64,000 bases of DNA from positions 302,513 through 366,512 of the forward strand of contig CAVOYQ010000012.1 in the NCBI GenBank assembly GCA_963700705.1, written 5' to 3'. Positions 18,349-28,421 of this stretch are shown in pieces. This stretch comes from JAHEFT01 sp963700705. GTDB lineage: Bacteria > Pseudomonadota > Gammaproteobacteria > Xanthomonadales > SZUA-36. Below the pieces are notes generated by a model. That model ran no database searches. It was not told the origin of the DNA and was given only the letters and a program-made list of their open reading frames with translations. The position numbers and the translations under genes were made by a program. Every line of letters starts with the position of its first letter. Positions within the stretch are counted from its first letter, which is position 1.

Positions 18349-20442
18349 TTATTTGCATAAATTGTATTGCCTGCAGGTCAGGATAAAGCCCGGTTCATAG
18401 TATCCCTTGGCAAGCAGTTCGGTCGTCAAATTTTTCGCCGTTTGCTGGTCACCTTCCAGTATAGCCCGCATGACCAGTCCTGCCTGGGCCTGGCAACCCG
18501 TGTCCTGGGTATCCGATTCATTTTCCATGCCCGAAAACGCCGGGGTCTCGAACAGATCTTCCCCGCTTTGTTGCCAATACAGGAACCGGGCGTTCGCAAT
18601 ATTCTTCATTAAAGGCGCTGGTTCATTGTCGCCGGCCATCAACCGCTCGAGGTTTTCAATGGCTTCCGACAGCAGGGCACCCGCATCATCCTGCATTCCC
18701 GCCCGCCATTCCATTTCCGACCAGGAAAGCAGAAATCGCACCCACTCCAGGTTCCGCTTGAGATTTCCATAGGATTCCGTTTCCAGTACCTGGACCACGG
18801 GCCCCCTGATCATCGCCATCTGGGCAAGCGCCTCTTTCGAATGCCCCGACAGGGACAATAAGTCGGCCACCCAGAAATCGCGCATCAGGTAAGAAAACCG
18901 GGTATCCAGGTTGCTCGGCTCCATGATGGACAGTTGACCCAGTATCTCTTTGGCCTCGCGATAATTTTCAAGGGCGGTTTCAGTCAGCCCCACCTGGCTC
19001 GCTACACTGGCTACACCGGTCAGGGCAAAGGCATAACTTTTCTTCAGATTGACGTTGGCCGGGGAATCTTCAGACTGCTTTTGCGCAATCGCGACGCTTT
19101 CCTGGCGGGAAATCAGGGCGCCGCCGAGGTCACAAACCTGCATCTGGGTATCAGCCAACCAGGCCAGGGCCGTGCTCAATTCGACCTGGTAAGCCGGCTC
19201 GTCGGGTACCATCCGGATGACTTGCTTGTTCAACTCAACCGCGGCCTTAATGTTGGCCAGTGCGCTTTCGGTATCGTTGCTGCGGCGCTCGACGGCCAGC
19301 GCAGCGAGATTACTGAGCGCATAAGACTTTTCCATCAACCATCTCGGATTATCCGGCTCCATTTCAACCAGGCGGTTGGCATGTTCCAGGTACATGTTGA
19401 ATGCCTTTTCGGCACTGTCGAACTCGCCCGCGTCCAGCTGGACATATCCCAGCCAGAAATCCGCGTTTCCCAGTTCGTACAGGTATTCGGCATTCTCCGG
19501 GTTGCGCCGGTGCAACTCCGCCAGGATGTCACGTGATGTACTGAACGCCGCCTGTGCCTTGGCCAGGTCTCCCTGGTCCTTGCTGACTTCCCCCAATTGG
19601 CGCCAGACCTGCGCTTGCTGGGTGAGGGATTCGTCCGTCAACTCTTCCGGGTTCAGGGTCTCCAGATATTCGCTGACCTGGCTTCCCATCCCCTCGAGGA
19701 TGTCCAGGCGCCCTACTTCATCCAGCTTGGTCTTGAGGTCACCCACCATGTACCCGACCAGTTCTTCCGCGTGTTCACGCCGGTTTTCGGCCGCATTCCT
19801 GGCGGTTATCGCAATCACCGCCAGGGCCGTCATCACGAGCGCGATGGCCATCGCCGTTCCGGCGGACGCCATCCACAGGCGGTGCCGCCTTTGCATATCC
19901 CGCCGGCGCAGCTCGTCCAGCCGGATTCCCAGGATCCCGGAGATGATCTTGAGTTTCGCCAGCAACTTTCCATCCGCCCATTTGCGGGCGTCGGCGGCCA
20001 GCGGCTCGCGGATGGTGCCATTCTCATCGGTGATCAAGGACTCGGGAAAACACTGCTCATTCTCATCCTGCGTTTGCGGATCCCCATCCACGATCATGGC
20101 AAATATCCGGTCGTCCCGTCCCAGGCTGCGGAAATACCGGACCTCTTCGTTGACCCAGATGGATTTTGCCGATGAGGGCGAACAGATCACGATCAGGGCT
20201 TCGGAAGCTTCCAGGCTTTCCTTGACCTTGGCGCTCAGATCGGAGGCCGATGACAGCTCTTCACGGTCGCGGAATACCGGGGTCAGACGCCGGGGAACCG
20301 GGCCGAATGCTCCCTGCGTGCCGACCAGCCGCCGCGGCACCCGGTACCCTTCGACTGCACGTTGCAGCCACGCACTCCAGTCCTTGTCCCGGTGGCTGTA
20401 GCTGATGAATGCCTTGTAACGAGGCTCCCTGAATGTTCCCAT
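18349..20442 (-). CDS. TIR domain - membrane helix - TPR protein
   Basis: 697 residues from ATG 20442 (MGTFREPRYKAFISYSHRD). Residues 8-160 are a TIR domain: YKAFISYSH strand A, FRDREEL, and SIWVNEEVRYF, where Glu99 or Glu100 sits where NAD-cleaving TIRs have their catalytic glutamate. A basic stretch and one membrane helix (about 188-213, MASAGTAMAIALVMTALAVI) follow, then about ten TPR-like helical hairpins (ENAEYLYELGNADFWLGYVQ and similar) to the C terminus. So the TIR is cytoplasmic and the TPR part probably periplasmic, as the RRR-rich side precedes the helix. It leads a three-gene operon with an exported protein and a SLOG-like membrane protein. Role in signalling or defence is inferred. 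The weak AGG close to the ATG leaves the start slightly uncertain. Confidence 0.88.
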   Translation of the reverse strand: MGTFREPRYKAFISYSHRDKDWSAWLQRAVEGYRVPRRLVGTQGAFGPVPRRLTPVFRDREELSSASDLSAKVKESLEASEALIVICSPSSAKSIWVNEEVRYFRSLGRDDRIFAMIVDGDPQTQDENEQCFPESLITDENGTIREPLAADARKWADGKLLAKLKIISGILGIRLDELRRRDMQRRHRLWMASAGTAMAIALVMTALAVIAITARNAAENRREHAEELVGYMVGDLKTKLDEVGRLDILEGMGSQVSEYLETLNPEELTDESLTQQAQVWRQLGEVSKDQGDLAKAQAAFSTSRDILAELHRRNPENAEYLYELGNADFWLGYVQLDAGEFDSAEKAFNMYLEHANRLVEMEPDNPRWLMEKSYALSNLAALAVERRSNDTESALANIKAAVELNKQVIRMVPDEPAYQVELSTALAWLADTQMQVCDLGGALISRQESVAIAQKQSEDSPANVNLKKSYAFALTGVASVASQVGLTETALENYREAKEILGQLSIMEPSNLDTRFSYLMRDFWVADLLSLSGHSKEALAQMAMIRGPVVQVLETESYGNLKRNLEWVRFLLSWSEMEWRAGMQDDAGALLSEAIENLERLMAGDNEPAPLMKNIANARFLYWQQSGEDLFETPAFSGMENESDTQDTGCQAQAGLVMRAILEGDQQTAKNLTTELLAKGYYEPGFILTCRQYNLCK

Positions 20443-20501
20443 CCTGTAATTAAACACCAAACGGACTTGCAACGGGATGCCTATCTGACAAAATAGCCGC
20501 C

Positions 20502-20771
20502 ATGACAAGCTGCATGGTGTATCGCTCCGACAAGAAAGCCGAGACATACCTGTACCTCAGCGACGGGTTGGATTTTGCTGACCTGCCGGAAGATTTGCAG
20601 CAGCGATTCGGTGTGCCTGCCCTGGTCATGCGGCTGGAATTGTCGGCGGAGAGGAAGCTGGCGCGGGTGGATGTGGTCCGGGTGCTGGAAAGCCTGGCGC
20701 AGCAGGGTTTTTATTTGCAACTGCCCCCTGAATTACCGGTGGAAGACGAAATCGCCCGCCATTTTTCCTGA
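20502..20771 (+). CDS. ycgL: YcgL-domain protein
   Basis: 89 residues matching the YcgL family of gammaproteobacteria: the N-terminal CMVYRSDKKAETYLYL, LPEDLQQRFG, and QQGFYLQLPPE near the end. Cytoplasmic, function unknown; the family often lies beside rnd or minCDE but not here. It is divergent from the TIR operon, leaving 59 bases for both promoters. Confidence 0.92.
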   Translation: MTSCMVYRSDKKAETYLYLSDGLDFADLPEDLQQRFGVPALVMRLELSAERKLARVDVVRVLESLAQQGFYLQLPPELPVEDEIARHFS

Positions 20772-20804
20772 AGCAGGAAGGTTTTTACCGGGCCACTACC
20801 CAGT

Positions 20805-21212
20805 TTAGCGTGTACCAGTGGCCACGTTGACCGATTCGATCCCCACCGCTTCGGCGGCGTCGAGAATGATGACCAGCGACTCAGTGTCGGCATCGGGGTG
20901 AGCAGCGACAATCAATGGCGCGTCAGGTTTTTCTGCTTTCTCGCGCTCGAGGTTGGCCTGAACCGCACGGGGTTCGAGAACCCGGCCCTTCAGACTGATC
21001 AGGTTTCCGCTGTCTATCCTCACGACAATTGGGCCCTTGTCCTTCTGTATTTCCTTCGGCGGAGAATTGGAGGGACGCGAAACCTCCAGGCCCTGCTCTT
21101 TGACGAAGGAGGTCGTGACGATAAAGAAAATAAGCATGATGAAAACGATATCCAGCATCGGGGTGATGTTGATTTCCACCTCGTCCTCGTTGTGGCGTTT
21201 ACGCTTGATCAT
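20805..21212 (-). CDS. exbD: ExbD/TolR-family biopolymer transport protein (no ExbB partner nearby)
   Basis: 135 residues: short cytoplasmic N terminus (MIKRKRHNEDEVEINITPML), one membrane helix starting with the proton-relay Asp in LDIVFIMLIFFIVTT, and a periplasmic domain of the ExbD/TolR type. It would use the proton gradient to energise outer-membrane TonB-dependent transport. The start is ATG 21212; longer in-frame reading upstream has no conserved character. ExbB/TolQ and TonB are absent here, which is unusual because exbB normally precedes exbD directly. Confidence 0.9.
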   Translation of the reverse strand: MIKRKRHNEDEVEINITPMLDIVFIMLIFFIVTTSFVKEQGLEVSRPSNSPPKEIQKDKGPIVVRIDSGNLISLKGRVLEPRAVQANLEREKAEKPDAPLIVAAHPDADTESLVIILDAAEAVGIESVNVATGTR

Positions 21213-21430
21213 CCCGTGTCTTGATGTCCATTGCCGGCGAAGCCGTTCACCATGCCGGTATCCAGGGCCGGTTTGGTTCGGCTGAATCAGGGTGAGAATA
21301 CCACCCGGCTCCCACTGGCAGGAAGCGGGTTTGTTCGCGCAGACCCGCTTGTCTGTGCCTGGGGGGCTTGTCATACTGAGGAGCGAACTGGCCTGCCGCC
21401 ATGGCTGCCATCCCGCCAGAAAGGTGATGA
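21213..21430. other. Intergenic region between exbD and the pgl fusion
   Basis: 218 bases between divergent genes. I looked for a frameshifted exbB on the minus strand and for a short gene on the plus strand, and saw neither. It must hold the promoters of both genes. Confidence 0.4.
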
Positions 21431-22840
21431 ATGAGACGATTGGGACCCGATTTGAGTGCAACTACCAGGAATATGACGCTGAACATCAGCCCAGGCCCGG
21501 AAGCCGCCGCCTTGTCTGCCGCAATTGACCTGGCCGATAGCATCCGGGCCGCGGTTGTCGCTCGCGGCTTTTGCACCATCGCGTTCAGCGGGGGTCGCAG
21601 CCCCGGAAAAATGTTGTCCGAACTCTCCCGGCAACAGGTCCCGTGGCAATTGGTGCATGTTTTCCAGGTTGACGAACGTGCGGCCCCGGAGGGCAGCACC
21701 GAACGAAACTGGACCGGCTTGCGGGAAAACTTCATCGACCACATCGACATCCCGGCAGAGAATATCCACCCGATGCCGGTCGATTGCGGGGATCTCGAGG
21801 CGGCGGCCGATCGGTACAGCGCCGACCTGGCCAGCATTGCGGGCCAACCGCCTGTTTTCGACATTGTGCACCTCGGGCTTGGTGGCGATGGCCATACCGC
21901 ATCACTCGTACCCGACGACCCGGTGCTGAACGAAACCGCGAAAGATGTCGCTGCAACCGGAACGTACCAGGGATGCCGGCGCGTCACGCTGACCTACCCC
22001 TGCTTGCGCCGGGCGCGCCAGTTGCTCTGGTTCGTAACCGGGGAAGACAAGGCGGCTATGCTCTCCCGGCTGCGACACAATGACCGGACCATCCCTGCGG
22101 GTAGACTGGGCCACGACCGCAACCTGATTTACGTCGATGTTTCGGCCGCACCGGAAACACCAGCGACCCCGCCTTCGCCGGTTTTGACCATTGATGTGGG
22201 CGGAAGCCATGTCAAGTTGATGGACAGCATCAACCGGCAGCGCCGCCAGTTCGACTCCGGCCCCCGGCTAACCGCCAGGCAGATGTGCGAAGGCGCATTG
22301 GCCCTGGCTGCGGATTGGGATTATTCCGCCGTGTCCATAGGTATCCCGGCTCCGATCCGGAATAACCGGCCATTATCGAACCCGCCGAACCTGGGCGACG
22401 GCTGGATTGAGTTTGATTATGCGGCTGCTTTCGGCAAGCCGCTCAAAATACTGAACGACGCCGCCATGCAGGCCCTGGGAAGCTACCTCGGCGGAAAAAC
22501 GCTCTTTCTCGGCCTGGGTACCGGCCTGGGTTCCGCGATGGTCACGGAGCACCGGGTTGCACAGATGGAATTGGGCCACATGCCGTACCGCAAGAAAAAG
22601 ACCTTCGAGGATTATGTTGGTGAGCGCGGCTTACAGCGATTGGGCGAAGAGAAATGGCGCAAGCACGTATCGCGCGTGGTCCAGATTTTGCAGAACGCCT
22701 TATTGCCCGAGGAAGTGATTCTGGGAGGAGGCAATGTGCGGCTTATTGCTGAACTTCCCAGGGGATGCCGCCGCGGCAACAATGAAGATGCATTCCTGGG
22801 CGGGTTCCATCTCTGGGAAAACGAATTGATCGAAATCTGA
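21431..22840 (+). CDS. 6-phosphogluconolactonase / ROK-type glucokinase fusion
   Basis: 469 residues in one frame. Residues 1-240 are a 6-phosphogluconolactonase: FSGGRSPGKML, QVDERAAPEGSTERN, HLGLGGDGHTASL and the late YPCLRRARQLLWFVTG. From about 250 a second enzyme begins, LTIDVGGSHVKLMDS (ATP loop), then SIGIPAPI, LGLGTGLGSAMV, ELGHMPYRKKKTFEDYVG and ILGGGN, as in polyphosphate/ATP glucokinases of the ROK superfamily. It could make glucose 6-phosphate and hydrolyse phosphogluconolactone, bracketing glucose-6-phosphate dehydrogenase in the pentose phosphate or Entner-Doudoroff route. The start at 21431 has AAGG 7 bases upstream; 21473 is the alternative. In most bacteria these are separate genes. 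Confidence 0.88.
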   Translation: MRRLGPDLSATTRNMTLNISPGPEAAALSAAIDLADSIRAAVVARGFCTIAFSGGRSPGKMLSELSRQQVPWQLVHVFQVDERAAPEGSTERNWTGLRENFIDHIDIPAENIHPMPVDCGDLEAAADRYSADLASIAGQPPVFDIVHLGLGGDGHTASLVPDDPVLNETAKDVAATGTYQGCRRVTLTYPCLRRARQLLWFVTGEDKAAMLSRLRHNDRTIPAGRLGHDRNLIYVDVSAAPETPATPPSPVLTIDVGGSHVKLMDSINRQRRQFDSGPRLTARQMCEGALALAADWDYSAVSIGIPAPIRNNRPLSNPPNLGDGWIEFDYAAAFGKPLKILNDAAMQALGSYLGGKTLFLGLGTGLGSAMVTEHRVAQMELGHMPYRKKKTFEDYVGERGLQRLGEEKWRKHVSRVVQILQNALLPEEVILGGGNVRLIAELPRGCRRGNNEDAFLGGFHLWENELIEI

Positions 22841-22946
22841 AATGCTGCCGGGCAGCCTCAATACAGTGCATCAAAATGCCGCGCGAACTGACCACAATAA
22901 TGAAACCGGCCGCACAGACGATGCAGGCCGGGTTGCCGGTGGGAAT

Positions 22947-22967
22947 CTGACCCTGGACCGGGGTCAG
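22947..22967. terminator. Possible terminator hairpin between convergent genes
   Basis: CTGACCC (22947-22953) pairs with GGGTCAG (22961-22967) across a 7-base loop. It lies between the convergent fusion gene and glmS. No T-run follows, so it is a weak call. Confidence 0.3.
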
Positions 22968-23046
22968 GAAACGCCTGGTGGATCATGCAAGGGCGGGAAG
23001 GGCAGAAAATCCGCCGGAGCATGTACCCGGGAATTTCCAGTCAGAA

Positions 23047-24885
23047 CTACTCTACAGTCACCGACTTGGCGAGGTTTCTCGGTTGGTCCACATCCGTGCC
23101 GCGCAAAACCGCTACATGATAAGCAAGCAACTGCAACGGAATGGTCAGCACCACGGGCGCCAGCAGTTGCCCACCGGTATCCAGCTCGATGATCTGGCCA
23201 TGCCTTTCTTTCAGGCTGGAGACCGCGTTGGCGTCGGCGATCACGTACATTTGCCCGCCCCTGGCACGGACTTCTTCGATGTTGCTGATGAGCTTTTCGA
23301 GCAGGCGATTGTTGGGCGCAACCGCGACCACCGGCATATCGTGGTCGACCAGCGCCAGCGGACCGTGCTTGAGCTCTCCGGCCGGATAGGCTTCCGCGTG
23401 AATGTAGGAGATTTCTTTCAGCTTCAGCGCGCCTTCCATTGCAACCGGGTAGTAACTACCGCGTCCGAGAAAGAGCGCATGGTGTTTTTCCACGAATTGT
23501 TCCGCCAGCAATGCGATCCGGCCGTCCAGTTGCAGCGCGCTGAGGACCAGGCGCGGAAGCTGGTGTAGTTCCCGGGCCCATCCGGCGATCCGGCTTGCCT
23601 CGACCCGGCCGGAAAGCTGGGCCAGTTCCAGCACCAGCAACTGCAGCGCAACCAGCTGGGTGGTGAACGCCTTGGTGGACGCAACACCGATTTCCAGTCC
23701 GGCGCGCGTCATCAGCACCAGGTCGGCTTCCCTGACGATCGAACTTTCCGGGACATTGCAAATGACCAGGGAAGCGAGGTAACCCGATTTCCTGGCGTGA
23801 CGCAAAGCCGCAAGTGTATCCGCCGTCTCGCCGGAATTGGAGACAGCTACGAACAGGGCATTCTCCGGGACCACCGGGTTGCGGTAGCGATATTCACTGG
23901 CGACTTCGACCATGCACGGAATACCGGCGAGTTCTTCCAGCTGATAGCGCGCCACCAGCCCGGCGTGATAGCTGGTGCCGCAGGCGACGATGTGAACCTG
24001 CCTGACCCGCCTGAGGATCTCGTCCGCACCGACGCCGAAAATATTGGGCAGCACGAAGTCCGGTCCGATACGGCCTTCCAGCGTCGAGGCAATAGCGTCG
24101 GGCTGTTCGTAAGATTTCTTTTTGCATGTAGTGGCGGTATTCACCGCGCGAGGTGGCATCCGCGGCGAGATCAGCCTTCTTCACGGGCCGGTCAACGCTG
24201 CGGTCTTCCCGGTCACGGATTTCGTAACTGTCGGTGTCCAGGCGGACCACATCACCTTCTTCCAGGTAGATGAAAACGATTGGTCACGGACAGCAGGGGA
24301 TGAGCATCCGAAGCCAGGTAGTGTTCCTGGAAACCGATGCCGAGGACCAGCGGACTGCCCGCACGTGCACCGACGATCACGCCCGGCTCTTCGGCACGAA
24401 CCACGGTAATCGCATACGCACCCCTGATCCGCAAAACGGCTTTGCGCACTGCGCGAAAACAGGTCGTTGCCTTTCCGCACCAGGTCGTGGACCAGGTGAA
24501 CCATCACCTCGGTATCGGTTTCGGAGCTGAATTCATAACCCGCAGCCAGCAGTTCAGCGCGCAAATCGTCGTGGTTTTCTATGATGCCGTTATGAACCAG
24601 CGCAATCGATCCGTGCGATACGTGCGGATGTGCGTTGGCAGTGCTGGGGACCCCGTGGGTGGCCCAACGCGTGTGAGCAATTCCGCAATGACCTTCAAGT
24701 GGCTGCTCCTCGAGCAATGCTTCCAGGTCGCGCACTTTACCCTTGGTTCGCCGGATGCCCAGGCCGCCATCGTGCTGCAGCGCGATGCCGGCTGAATCGT
24801 AACCCCGGTATTCCAGCGTATGCAGCCCGGATATCAGGATTTCGCCGACGTTGCGATGTGCGGAAGCCGCTACGATGCCACACAT
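23047..24885 (-). CDS. glmS: Glucosamine-6-phosphate synthase, isomerising (three frameshifts)
   Basis: Makes glucosamine 6-phosphate from fructose 6-phosphate and glutamine, first step to UDP-GlcNAc. MCGIVAASAHRNV carries the N-terminal nucleophile Cys, with HTRWATHGVPS and HNGIIENHDDLR in the glutaminase domain. The SIS domains have VACGTSYHAGL, VSNSGETADTL, GVASTKAFTTQ and EGALKLKEISYIHAEAY, and the protein ends NLAKSVTVE. The reading frame switches near 24450, 24270 and 24120. Because the gene is normally essential and every block is conserved, these are most likely sequence errors. It starts 3 bases after glmU stops, giving a glmU-glmS operon. Confidence 0.95.
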
Positions 24886-24888
24886 GGT

Positions 24889-26264
24889 CTATTCTTCCTT
24901 TTTCTTGACGGGGCGTTTCCACCCGGTGATGCTGGTCTGCCTGGCGCGGCTGACCGTCAATGCCTCAGCCGGCGCATTCTTCGTTACCGTTGAACCGGCG
25001 CCGATCGTTGCGCCCCGGCCAACCGTGACCGGGGCGACCAGTTGCGTATCCGAACCGATGAAGACATCGTCTTCGATAACGGTCTGGTGCTTGTTGGCCC
25101 CGTCATAATTGCAGGTAATGGTTCCGGCGCCGATGTTGACGCGCTGGCCGATCGTGGTATCCCCCAGGTAACTCAGGTGGCTGGCCTTGCTGCCTTCGCC
25201 CAATTTGGCGTTCTTGGTCTCGACAAAGTTCCCCACCCGGCAACCTGCGGAAAGCACGGTTCCCGGACGCAGACGGGCGAACGGCCCGATGTCACAGGCC
25301 CCGGTCGTCGTGACGCCTTCCAGCACACTGTGCGCGTGAATCGTGGTCCCTGCGGCCAGGTCACAGTCTGCAAGGACGCACCCGGGCCCGATGGATACGC
25401 CGTCACCAAAGCGGTTTGCACCTTCGAGGACGACGTTGATATCAACACACACATCCAGGCCGGCCTCGACAGTGCCCCGAACGTCGAGGCGGTCAGGATC
25501 AATCACCTGGATTCCGGCATCCAGCAATTCCCGGGCCCTGCGCCGCCGGTAGCGTTTTTCCAGTTCGGCCAGTTGGCGGTGGTCGTTCGCGCCCTGCAAA
25601 TCGCGGTAATCCGCGGGCGATAACACCGTGTTACCTCGCCGCTTTCCGAACGCGCCATGGAAAAGATATCCGGCAGGTAGTACTCCTGCTTGCTGTTGTC
25701 GCATTCCAGGCTGTCCAGCCACCGGCGCAAGCGGGTCGAATCGACCATGATGATGCCGGTGTTTACTTCCTTGATGTCATGCTGATACGGCGTTGCATCG
25801 TGGTGTTCCACGACTCCGATGATGTTTCCGCCCGGATCGCGCAGGATGCGGCCATAACCGGTCGGATCTTCCAGTTCCATGGTCAGAAGGGCCAGGGGCA
25901 GGTTTTTTTCCACCACCAGTTCCGACAGCATGGCCGCCGGGATCAGGGGATGATCACCCAGCAGCACCAGCACCGTGGCTTCGTCGGGGATTCCGGGCAT
26001 GGCCGCCATGACTGCGTGACCGGTGCCTCGCCTTTCACTCTGGAGCACCCAGGTAACCCGGTAGCTGCTGCACGCCTCCATGACCTGATCGGCGCCGCTT
26101 CCGACGACCACGTGGACCTGTTCCGGCTGCATGGAAATCGCGGTATCGAGCAGATGCATCAACATCGGCCGGCCGCCCACCTTCTGCAACATTTTGGGCA
26201 GGCGGGATTTCATCCGGGTCCCTTCGCCGGCGGCGAGGATGACAATATGCAGGGGCTTGCTCAT
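24889..26264 (-). CDS. glmU: Bifunctional GlcNAc-1-P uridyltransferase / GlcN-1-P acetyltransferase (frameshifted)
   Basis: Completes UDP-GlcNAc synthesis for peptidoglycan and lipid A. The N-terminal domain has LAAGEGTRMKSRLPKMLQ, GSGADQVME, QSERRGTGHAV and LGDHPLI. The C-terminal domain is a left-handed beta helix of hexapeptide repeats with FARLRPGTVLSAGC, VGNFVETKNAKLGEGSKASHL and GAGTITCNYDGANKHQT. The two frames join near 25615-25635, after the SMARSESGE region. Start ATG 26264 (MSKPLHIVI). The upstream 26329 copy of the dispersed repeat lies in its promoter region. Confidence 0.95.
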
Positions 26265-26328
26265 CGGTTCAGGCAAATCTCGAAGGGGGCACAGGCGGAC
26301 AGTATAGCCGCATCGACCAGTACGCTCT

Positions 26329-26352
26329 AGGGAACCGCTGATCACATGGCGC
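26329..26352 (+). repeat. Copy 2 of the AAGGAACCTCTGATCA dispersed repeat
   Basis: AGGGAACCGCTGATCACATG followed by GCGC. It lies between the divergent glmU and S9 peptidase genes. No inverted partner like that of copy 1 is visible. Confidence 0.5.
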
Positions 26353-26448
26353 GGAGCGTGTTTCTGCAGAAAACACAACAGCAGAGACAGCTTTATGGAT
26401 GCGGCAGGTATGCATTATAGTTGCGGTACCCAGAAACCAAGGCCGATC

Positions 26449-28419
26449 GTGAATCCAGCTCTTTTTTGTCTCATCCTGTTCCTGTGTCCGTTCGCCTCAG
26501 CCAGTGCCGACGTATCTCACTGGACAACCAACAACGACCAGTTGATCCTGCAGGATGTGCCGGAAATTCCGGCTGCCCTGGTCGAGCGTCTCAACCAGTA
26601 CCAGAGCGTCCGTTCAGCCGCCTTCCTGGACTGGACCCGGGACAGCAAGGGCATTTATATCCGGACCCGTTTCGGAGACATCAGCCAGGTTCACAAAGTC
26701 AACGCTCCCGGGGCGCCCGGGTGCAGCTCACCTGGCTCAGGGAACCCGTCGGGCAGGTGTTACGACGCACCCAGGCCGATGAACTGGTTTTCACCATGGA
26801 CGAGGGTGGCGGCGAACGGGACCAGGTTTTCCTGTTTGACCCCAAAACAGCTTCCAAAACCCGCCTGAGCAGTGGCGAGTCCCGCAACCGGCTGCTGGTT
26901 TGGAGCCGGAACGGCCAGTGGCTGGCATTCCAGTCAACCCGGCGCAATGGGCGCAGCAACGACATCTGGATGATGGACCCCGACCGCCCGGACAGCGCGG
27001 AGTTGGTGCAGGAGGCGCCGGAGGGCTCGTGGCTCGGCCCCGCCGATTTCAGCCGGGATGGAAAATACCTGCTGGTGCAGCAGGCGCTGACGGTCAGCGA
27101 CTCCCGGATTTACGTCCTCGACCTCAGGACCCGCGAACTTGCAATCTGCTCGCGGGCAGCCCCGAGTTCCCGACCGCCAATCGCGCCGTCTGTTTCGACC
27201 GGAAAGGCGAAGGGTTCTATTTCATCTCCAACGCCCGCGGCCGTGCAGCAGAACTGGCCTGGAAGTCGCTGGATCCGGCGGTTCCCGCCAGCGTACCTGA
27301 CCGCGGGAATACCCTGGGATGTTACCGAATTCGCGATCAGTGATGACGGTAAACGGGGTGCGTTCATCACCAACGAAGAGGGCATGAGCCGCCTCTACCT
27401 GTTCGACACCAGGACCGGGCAATTCGCGCAGGTAGGTAAAATTCCGGTGGGAATCATCTCGGGTATCAAGTTCAGTCCGGACAACCGCCAGCTCGGGATG
27501 ACCCTGAACACGGCGCAAACACCCAGTGACGTTTACGTGCTGAACCTGGGCAAGTCGCCAAAGAAATCAAAATCCCTGGTGCGCTGGACATTCAGCGAAG
27601 TGGGTGGCCTGGACACCCGTTCATTCGTCGAACCGGAGCTGATTCGCTACCCGACTTTCGACTTCCAGGGCGAAGAACCCCGAACCGTGCCGGCATTCGT
27701 TTACCGCCCCAAGGACCAAAGGGCCGCACCCGGTCGTCATCTACGTTCACGGCGGTCCTGAAAGCCAGTACAAACCCGCGTTCGACAGCACGATCCAGAT
27801 GTGGGTCGCCGAATTGGGAACGGCAGTGATCGCACCGAATATCAGGGGATCCAGCGGCTATGACATCGAGTACCTGTCGCTGGATGATGGCGACAAGCGG
27901 GAGGATGCGGTCAAGGATATCGGCGCACTGCTGGACTGGATCCGGGCCCAGCCCGATCTCGATGCCGGCCGGGTCGCCATCTATGGCGCCAGTTACGGCG
28001 GTTACATCGTCCTGGCATCGGCCGTGCGCTACAGCGACCGCCTCAGGGCCGGGATCGACGTGGTCGGAATCAGCAATTTCGTGACGTTTCTCGAAAATAC
28101 CGAGGATTACCGGCGCGAGTTGCGCCGCCAGGAATACGGCGACGAGCGCGACCCGGAAATGCGTGCACTGCTCGAGCAAATCAGCCCGCTGAACCACGTT
28201 GACCGGATCGACGTGCCGTTGCTGGTGGTCCAGGGCCGTAACGATCCCCGCGTCCCGGCCAGTGAATCCGAACAGATCGTCCAGGCGATGCGCGAACGTG
28301 ACCGGCCGGTCTGGTACATCGAGGCCCTGAACGAGGGGCACGGTTACAACCGCAAGGAAAACATCGACGTCTACGAGCAGGCCACCATCCTTTTTCTGCA
28401 AAAATACCTCGTTGAGTAG
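26449..28419 (+). CDS. Exported S9-family prolyl oligopeptidase-like serine peptidase (about four frameshifts)
   Basis: The preferred start is GTG 26449 with AAGG 7 bases upstream, giving the signal peptide VNPALFCLILFLCPFASASA; ATG 26410 is an alternative. The N-terminal part is a beta propeller (DWTRDSKGIYIRTRFGDI, SRNGQWLAFQSTRRNGRSND, ISDDGKRGAFITNEEG). The catalytic domain has the Ser in YGASYGGYIV, Asp in VQGRNDPRVP and His in NEGHGYNRKEN. Reading switches frame near 26705, 27150, 27290 and 27720, all likely sequence errors. It would cut short peptides in the periplasm or outside, fitting the other peptide-using genes here. Confidence 0.88.
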
Positions 28420-28421
28420 CC

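Noticed and set aside
16106..20442. Calling the locus Thoeris
   Set aside because: There is no SIR2 domain, the TIR is membrane-anchored with TPRs, and the SLOG-like assignment rests on pattern only. Resemblance is stated as inference instead.
23047..24885. glmS as a pseudogene
   Set aside because: All catalytic motifs are conserved across the frame changes and the gene is normally essential; sequence error is more likely.
24886..24900. glmS ribozyme
   Set aside because: There are only 3 bases between glmU and glmS, and the ribozyme is a Gram-positive feature.
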